Origin: an uncultured Burkholderiales bacterium
Lineage (GTDB): Bacteria; Pseudomonadota; Gammaproteobacteria; Burkholderiales; Burkholderiaceae_C
Length of the DNA: 38,789 nt
Assembly (NCBI GenBank): GCA_903949285.1
Contig: CAJAYT010000025.1
Coordinates: 1-38,789, forward strand
Direction: 5' to 3'
Numbering within the stretch: the first letter of the stretch is position 1; each line of letters opens with the position of its first letter. Below the pieces are notes generated by a model that saw nothing but the letters and a program-made list of their open reading frames with translations, was not told the origin of the DNA and ran no database searches. Below are positions 34,431 through 38,789 of this stretch, one piece after another. A program made the translations under genes and the position numbers.

Positions 34431-35474
34431 ATGAAAAATAAAAAAGCCTCGCTTGACCAGATCAACTTGGCTGGTTCGATCCGTGTAACTCAAACGACGG
34501 ATTTGGTCGAGCTCATGAGGTCCTCGCACGTTAATCCCTCAGTTCCGACTGCGGTGGCTTTCAGCGGAGGAGCTGATTCGACAGCTTTACTCATAGCCAG
34601 CGCCGATTACTGGAAGCTTCACTCTCAAGCCGCTGGTACTTTGACTCCCCTTAGAGCTGTCCACATACACCATGGACTTCAAGCTGCAGCTGACTCCTTT
34701 GCTGAGCACTGCACCAGCGTTTGCGATCGACTCCAAGTACCCTTACACATTGAATATATCAAGGCCTCTCACCGCTTAGGTGAGAGCCCCGAGGAGGCTG
34801 CCCGTTTAGCCCGTTACAAAGCGTTTGCATCCGTGCTGTCCAAAGAGTGGGGCGGTGAGGTGCGCACCGTCCTTTTGGGGCAGCACGCTGACGATCAGGT
34901 CGAAACATTACTCCTGGCTTTGTCTAGGGGGGCTGGATTACCGGGCTTATCGAGTATGGCACCTAATTTTGAGCGAATGGGCGTTCAGTATTACAGGCCT
35001 TTTTTGGATGTTAGCTCTCAAGTGATTAAGACTTGGCTGCGAGAGAGGGGGCAAGCTTGGATTGAAGACCCCACCAACCAAGATACCCAGTTCACGCGCA
35101 ACAAAATCCGGGTAGATGTTGTTCCCTCCATTTACAAAGCGTTTCCCGCTTTTCGACAAACTGCTGCGCGCAGCGCCAGGCATGCAGCCCAGGCACAGCT
35201 GCTTCTTAATGAGTTGGCACAGGAGGATTTACACCGAGTCGGTAATCCCCCCAAAATCAAGTTACTTCAAACTCTCAGTGTGCACCGGTGTGCCAACGTA
35301 CTAAGGTTTTGGTTCGCTAGCTTAGGCGTTACCCCCTCAAATCCGCAACTACAGGAACTGATCTCCCAAATTGGTCGATGCAAGACCAGGGGGCACAAAA
35401 TCGAATTAAAACTTGGGCTTGGTTTCGTCACCCGCACTGGGGAAGTATTGGCCTGGTCTGAATTGTTACAATAG
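34431..35474 (+). CDS. tilS: TilS, tRNA(Ile)-lysidine synthetase
   Basis: 347 residues from an ATG at 34431. The N-type ATP-pyrophosphatase motif SGGADSTALL (SGGxDS at 45-50) is intact. VHIHHGLQAAADSFAEHCTSVCDRL, YIKASHRLGESPEEAARLARYKAF, GQHADDQVETLLLALSRGAGLPGLSSM and IEDPTNQDTQFTRNKIR follow in the conserved order. TilS converts the C34 of the CAU tRNA-Ile to lysidine, which allows AUA decoding. The last ~100 residues correspond to a shortened C-terminal region. It lies between accA and lysC. Confidence 0.96.
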   Translation: MKNKKASLDQINLAGSIRVTQTTDLVELMRSSHVNPSVPTAVAFSGGADSTALLIASADYWKLHSQAAGTLTPLRAVHIHHGLQAAADSFAEHCTSVCDRLQVPLHIEYIKASHRLGESPEEAARLARYKAFASVLSKEWGGEVRTVLLGQHADDQVETLLLALSRGAGLPGLSSMAPNFERMGVQYYRPFLDVSSQVIKTWLRERGQAWIEDPTNQDTQFTRNKIRVDVVPSIYKAFPAFRQTAARSARHAAQAQLLLNELAQEDLHRVGNPPKIKLLQTLSVHRCANVLRFWFASLGVTPSNPQLQELISQIGRCKTRGHKIELKLGLGFVTRTGEVLAWSELLQ

Positions 35475-35513
35475 ACGGTTTGTCCTTGAGACAGTTGTTA
35501 CAACAAAATTCAA

Positions 35514-36782
35514 ATGGCACTAATAGTTCATAAGTACGGTGGAACCTCGATGGGGTCTCCTGAGCGCATCAAAAATGTGGCAAAGCGTGTGGCCAAGTGG
35601 GCCCGTGCAGGGCATCAAATGGTCGTTGTCCCATCCGCAATGAGCGGTGAGACCAACCGTTTGCTGGGCCTGGCAAAAGAATTGGCTCCTGCCAAAGAAA
35701 CGCGCTCTTACATGCGTGAGTTGGATATGCTGGCGTCCACGGGCGAGCAAGCTTCCTCGGCTCTTTTGGCCATCGCCCTCCAAAGCGAGGGTATGGACTC
35801 CGTCAGCTACGCCGGTTGGCAGGTTCCTATCAGAACAGACAGCGCCTATACCAAAGCCCGCATCGAATCGATTGATGACGTAAGAGTTAGAGATGATTTA
35901 CAAGCCGGACGGGTCGTGATCATTACTGGATTCCAAGGCGTGGATGAAAATCAAAACATCACTACTCTTGGGAGAGGGGGCTCAGATACCTCCGCTGTAG
36001 CTGTTGCAGCCGCTATGAAGGCTGATGAATGTTTGATTTACACCGATGTGGACGGGGTCTACACCACTGATCCAAGGGTAGTGCCAGAAGCCAGGCGCCT
36101 TAAGACTGTTTCCTTTGAGGAAATGCTGGAGATGGCGTCCTTGGGCAGCAAGGTCCTGCAAATCAGATCAGTTGAATTTGCAGGTAAATACAAAGTTCCC
36201 CTCAGGGTGCTGTCAAGCTTTACCCCTTGGGATATAAACATTCAAGAAGAGGCCAAATCTGGCACCTTAATTACTTTTGAGGAAGATACACAAATGGAAC
36301 AAGCTGTTGTCTCAGGTATCGCATTTAATCGCGACGAAGCCAAAATATCGATCATCGGGGTGCCTGATAAGCCAGGTATTGCATACCAAATCTTAGGAGC
36401 CGTTGCCGAGGGCAATATTGAGGTCGATATGATCATTCAAAATATTGGTAAGGACGGACGCACCGACTTTAGCTTTACCGTACATAGGAATGATTTTGCT
36501 AGAGCCATGGATCTACTCAAGGCGAAGGTGTTACCTACCCTGGGATCCACAGAGGCTTTAGGCGACACGAAGATTTGCAAAGTATCCATAGTGGGGATTG
36601 GTATGCGTTCGCATGTTGGTATAGCCAGCAAAATGTTTAGAACTTTAAGTGAAGAAGGTATCAATATTCAGATGATTTCTACCAGCGAGATCAAAACTTC
36701 TGTTGTAATTGATGAAAAATACATGGAATTAGCCGTCCGAGCTTTGCATAAGGCCTTTGACTTGGACCAAGTTCAGGCATAA
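35514..36782 (+). CDS. lysC: LysC, aspartate kinase
   Basis: 422 residues from an ATG at 35514; no obvious ribosome site. The kinase domain opens VHKYGGTSMGSPERIKNVAKRV and continues with GFQGVDENQNITTLGRGGSDTSAVAVAAAMKADECLIYTDVDGVYTTDPRVVP. Two ACT domains cover about 265-422 (AKISIIGVPDKPGIAYQILGAVAEGNIEVDMIIQNI and KVSIVGIGMRSHVGIASKMFRTLSEEGINIQMISTSEIKTSVVI). The enzyme phosphorylates aspartate, the entry to lysine, threonine and methionine, and the ACT pair is the usual site of feedback control by Lys/Thr. It is 11 bp upstream of tRNA-Ser. Confidence 0.97.
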   Translation: MALIVHKYGGTSMGSPERIKNVAKRVAKWARAGHQMVVVPSAMSGETNRLLGLAKELAPAKETRSYMRELDMLASTGEQASSALLAIALQSEGMDSVSYAGWQVPIRTDSAYTKARIESIDDVRVRDDLQAGRVVIITGFQGVDENQNITTLGRGGSDTSAVAVAAAMKADECLIYTDVDGVYTTDPRVVPEARRLKTVSFEEMLEMASLGSKVLQIRSVEFAGKYKVPLRVLSSFTPWDINIQEEAKSGTLITFEEDTQMEQAVVSGIAFNRDEAKISIIGVPDKPGIAYQILGAVAEGNIEVDMIIQNIGKDGRTDFSFTVHRNDFARAMDLLKAKVLPTLGSTEALGDTKICKVSIVGIGMRSHVGIASKMFRTLSEEGINIQMISTSEIKTSVVIDEKYMELAVRALHKAFDLDQVQA

Positions 36783-36793
36783 TCTAGGCACCA

Positions 36794-36886
36794 GGAAACG
36801 TGACCGAGAGGCCGAAGGTGCTCCCCTGCTAAGGGAGTATGGGGTGATGAGCTCCATCGAGGGTTCGAATCCCTCCGTTTCCGCCA
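36794..36886 (+). tRNA. tRNA-Ser(GCU)
   Basis: The acceptor GGAAACG (36794-36800) pairs with CGTTTCC (36876-36882), followed by discriminator G and an encoded CCA (36884-36886). The anticodon stem CTCCC/GGGAG encloses CTGCTAA with anticodon GCT. The T arm is GAGGG-TTCGAAT-CCCTC and the variable arm is long (class II), as expected for serine. It reads AGC/AGU codons. It follows lysC by 11 bases, so it may be processed from the same transcript. Confidence 0.96.
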
Positions 36887-36890
36887 AATC

Positions 36891-36924
36891 AAAAACGCCT
36901 CAATTTTACTGAGGCGTTTTTTTT
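36891..36924 (+). terminator. Rho-independent terminator after tRNA-Ser
   Basis: AAAAACGCCTCA (36891-36902) and TGAGGCGTTTTT (36910-36921) form a 12-bp stem around a 7-base loop, continuing into eight Ts (36917-36924). It closes the cysS-to-tRNA plus-strand run. It is the clearest intrinsic terminator in the window. Confidence 0.93.
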
Positions 36925-37299
36925 GGCCTAAAGCAATCCTCAAACAGTACCTATGCGTTCAAGGGATGGATGCAAATTACCAGTTCAGTTTCTGAATTAA
37001 AAAACGATTCTGCAACTCATTCTTACTTATTGAACCCAAGATTTCTGAATTTTTATCTTTGTAGCGGGCTAGGTACATTTCGAATTCATTTCAATTTAAG
37101 TATTACAAACTGGTAACGCTAAAGAAATTGGTTTAGTAGATAGAAGGACTATCTCCATATTAAATTTCGTATGCGCGTTGATCTAAATCAAACTTCAGAG
37201 GGCGTTAAATGACGAAAATCTTCAGGTGAAGACTACTAATTGGTAAGTGTCCTTGGCGACTAACTCTAGCTTTTTATTAGAAAATTCGAGGCGCATTTT
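36925..37299. other. Regulatory-looking intergenic region upstream of ligA
   Basis: 375 bases without a gene. It contains the FNR-type box at 37178-37191, and three related nonamers: TTACCAGTT (36977-36985), its exact inverse AACTGGTAA (37108-37116), and AATTGGTAA (37238-37246, one mismatch). The region is A/T-rich and starts right after the tRNA terminator, so it should hold the ligAB promoter. Confidence 0.6.
37178..37191 (+). promoter_or_regulatory. Perfect FNR/ANR-type binding box upstream of ligA
   Basis: TTGATCTAAATCAA is the full consensus TTGAT-N4-ATCAA of FNR-family regulators, with both half sites exact. Its centre (37184.5) is about 115 bases before the ligA ATG. A GAAAAT at 37214-37219 could be a -10 box; a start near 37226 would put the box at -41.5, the classical activator position. 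The motif is seen; the promoter and regulator are inferred. Confidence 0.55.
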
Positions 37300-37638
37300 A
37301 TGACTCAAAAGACTATTCCTGGTACAACACTGTTTGGTCCCATCCAAGCGCAAAAAGGTTATGCTCTCAACAAAATGTGCTTTTCCTTTAACTCCAAGGA
37401 GAACAGAGATGCATTTAAATCTGACGAAGTAGCTTATATGAACTCTTACGGTCTCAGTCCAGATCAAGTCAATGCAATCCAATCTAGAAACGTGCTGCGA
37501 TTGCTTGATGCAGGCGGAAATATTTATTACCTTGCGAAATTTGCTGGTATTTTTGGCCTGGATGTCCAAGACATAGGAGCGCAGCAAACCGGCCTCTCCA
37601 AGGAAGCCTTTAAGGCAAAACTTCAGGCTTATAACTAG
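37300..37638 (+). CDS. ligA: LigA, protocatechuate 4,5-dioxygenase alpha subunit
   Basis: 112 residues from an ATG at 37300 with GAGG at 8 bases. The LigA fold is shown by PGTTLFGPIQAQKGYALNKMCFSFNSKENRDAFKSDEVAYMNSYGLSPDQ and the NIYYLAKFAGIFG segment that covers the active site of LigB. It forms the heterotetramer alpha2-beta2 with LigB and has no metal of its own. Its length is about 25 residues shorter than the Sphingobium form. The ligB gene starts 10 bases after its stop. Confidence 0.92.
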   Translation: MTQKTIPGTTLFGPIQAQKGYALNKMCFSFNSKENRDAFKSDEVAYMNSYGLSPDQVNAIQSRNVLRLLDAGGNIYYLAKFAGIFGLDVQDIGAQQTGLSKEAFKAKLQAYN

Positions 37639-37648
37639 GAATATTGAT

Positions 37649-38494
37649 ATGGCGCATATTATTGGTGGCGTAGCTTGTTCACACATACCCTCAATTGGAT
37701 CGGCAATAGCTAAGGGGCTTCAGGAGGATCCTTATTGGAAGCCATTTTTTGATGGTTTCCCTCCGGTGCGTGATTGGTTGCAAACTGCTCAAGCAGATGT
37801 TGCCGTTGTGTTTTACAACGACCACGGACTGAATTTCTTCTTAGATAAGATGCCAACCTTCGCGGTTGGGGCTGCTGCGACTTATTCAAATGCCGACGAA
37901 GGGTGGGGTATACCTGTTACCGATCCACTTAACGGGAATCAAGAGCTCTCTTGGCATCTGATTGACCAGCTCATTCAAGACGAATTTGACATCGTCAGCT
38001 GTCAGGAAATGTTGGTTGATCATGCGTTTACGATACCTTTAAAGCTGCTGTGGCCAGGTAAGTGCCCTGTAACAGTGGTTCCAATTTGTATTAATACTGT
38101 TCAATTTCCCTTGCCTAGTGCAAAACGTGTCTTTGCCCTAGGACAAGCGGTTGGACGTGCCATTAGAAATTGGGATGCGAGCAAAAATGTTGTAATTCTA
38201 GGAACGGGAGGACTCAGCCATCAACTTGACGGTGCCCGAGCGGGTTTCATAAATAAGAAATTTGATCTCGAGTTTATGGATAGTCTCCTAAATGAACCTC
38301 AGTGGGCTACTCGCTTCACTATTGAAGAGTTGGTTGAGCAAACCGGTACCCAGGGTGTAGAGTTGCTCATGTGGCTTGCCATGAGGGGCGCATTGGGTGA
38401 TGCTCAAGAATTTAACATCCATAAAATTCATGAAAATTATCACATTCCCATCTCTAATACTGCTACAGGGCTTGTTGCCTTTGAATGTGCTTGA
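37649..38494 (+). CDS. ligB: LigB, protocatechuate 4,5-dioxygenase beta (catalytic) subunit
   Basis: 281 residues from an ATG at 37649 with AGGA at 8 bases. The non-haem iron ligands His12 (SHIPS), His59 (YNDHG) and Glu238 (GVELLMW), and the acid/base His191 (GTGGLSHQLDG), all align with those known in Sphingobium LigB. It opens protocatechuate at the 4,5 bond using O2, giving 4-carboxy-2-hydroxymuconate semialdehyde. The C-terminal ~20 residues of the Sphingobium enzyme are missing. Gallate or related catechols are possible substrates. The later enzymes (ligC, ligI, ligJ, ligK) are not in the window. Confidence 0.93.
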   Translation: MAHIIGGVACSHIPSIGSAIAKGLQEDPYWKPFFDGFPPVRDWLQTAQADVAVVFYNDHGLNFFLDKMPTFAVGAAATYSNADEGWGIPVTDPLNGNQELSWHLIDQLIQDEFDIVSCQEMLVDHAFTIPLKLLWPGKCPVTVVPICINTVQFPLPSAKRVFALGQAVGRAIRNWDASKNVVILGTGGLSHQLDGARAGFINKKFDLEFMDSLLNEPQWATRFTIEELVEQTGTQGVELLMWLAMRGALGDAQEFNIHKIHENYHIPISNTATGLVAFECA

Positions 38495-38686
38495 ATCCCA
38501 AGCGCTTGGAATCTAATTAGATGCTAATGTTTGGAATTCGCGCATTTTGTATCGAGGTTTAGATCGCCCTGTTGGGTCCTTTCAACGTGAAAGCCATTTA
38601 ATCCGTCAAAACCCTATAGCCACTCAATCGAATTAGATTATGGTGCTTTATTCAAAATTTTCATGAATCCAAAACTCCAAGGGGGG

Positions 38687-38789
38687 CTAGATTGAAAAAA
38701 GGAGCGGGAATTGTTCTTTGATGAGACTTGGAACTACATCCTGTATTGAGTATTTCCATTTCGGATTTTTATCCTTATCAATCAGCGCA
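38687..38789 (-). CDS. 3' end of an enoyl-CoA hydratase/3-hydroxyisobutyryl-CoA hydrolase-family gene (partial)
   Basis: The minus strand is open from the window edge to a TAG at 38687-38689, giving the last 33 residues. It contains ALIDKDKNPKWKYSIQDVVPS. The IDKDxNPKW-x-(P)-x-x-x-x-DV pattern is the characteristic C-terminal tail of enoyl-CoA hydratase-related proteins, especially 3-hydroxyisobutyryl-CoA hydrolases (FYEGVRAxLIDKDxxPKW). The bulk lies outside the window, so the call rests on a short motif. It converges with ligB, leaving a 192-bp gap without another supportable gene. Confidence 0.5.
   Translation of the reverse strand, partial: ALIDKDKNPKWKYSIQDVVPSLIKEQFPLLFSI

Noticed and set aside
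38517..38636. 39-codon open stretch after ligB (contains ILYRGLDRPVGSF)
   Set aside because: No start codon or ribosome site and no family recognised; might be a gene remnant but cannot be supported.

Overview
The window reads as a chromosomal segment of a betaproteobacterium of the order Burkholderiales. The evidence is its syntenic housekeeping blocks (glyA-nrdR-rib-nusB-ybgC-tol; cysS-alkA-like-accA-tilS-lysC-tRNA-Ser), two Bug/TctC-type solute receptors, and a LigAB-type protocatechuate 4,5-dioxygenase. By eye the base composition is below 50% GC, which suggests a small-genome freshwater or marine relative of Comamonadaceae/Burkholderiaceae. That placement is inference. I see no phage, intact insertion sequence or CRISPR array.

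Layout. (1) 1-9.6 kb is an accessory, catabolic-looking region: two exported alpha/beta hydrolases (the first cut by the window edge), a Bug receptor preceded by an isocitrate-lyase/PEP-mutase-family enzyme, a second Bug receptor read divergently, an MFS carrier, a stand-alone cytoplasmic molybdopterin oxidoreductase, and a broken HigA-like antitoxin gene. (2) 9.6-19.5 kb is one long minus-strand run: glyA, nrdR, ribD, ribE, ribBA (GTP cyclohydrolase half degenerate), ribH, nusB, an aminotransferase, ybgC, tolQ, tolR, tolA. Several genes overlap by 1-4 bases. tolB and pal, expected next, are missing. (3) 20-24.6 kb holds a membrane-anchored lytic transglycosylase and a 1071-residue DUF349 protein with an Arg/Asp/Ser-rich disordered stretch. 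(4) 24.6-27.5 kb is a minus-strand group lpxH, ppiB, ppiA, TPR protein. (5) 27.7-30.9 kb holds an exported SGNH hydrolase, a small lipoprotein and an exported MetX-like hydrolase. These sit between the TPR gene and cysS. (6) 31.1-36.9 kb is the plus-strand run cysS, alkA-like glycosylase, accA, tilS, lysC, tRNA-Ser(GCU), closed by a strong intrinsic terminator. (7) From 37 kb an aromatic-catabolism region begins: ligA-ligB, then the 3' end of an enoyl-CoA hydratase/3-hydroxyisobutyryl-CoA hydrolase-family gene on the minus strand at the edge.

How the genes work together. The central blocks cover riboflavin synthesis, one-carbon metabolism, envelope integrity (Tol, LpxH, lytic transglycosylase), protein folding, fatty-acid initiation, tRNA charging and modification, and aspartate-family amino-acid synthesis. 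The flanks look like scavenging modules: receptors and exported esterases for small organic acids or esters, and ring cleavage of protocatechuate.

The most interesting signals are a perfect FNR-type box (TTGATCTAAATCAA, 37178-37191) upstream of the oxygen-using ligAB dioxygenase, the decayed HigA-like gene beside an interrupted tol operon, the exported MetX-like enzyme, the DUF349/RDSR protein and a 10-bp perfect dyad over the predicted cysS core promoter. I do not see a clearly new multi-gene defence or mobile system.
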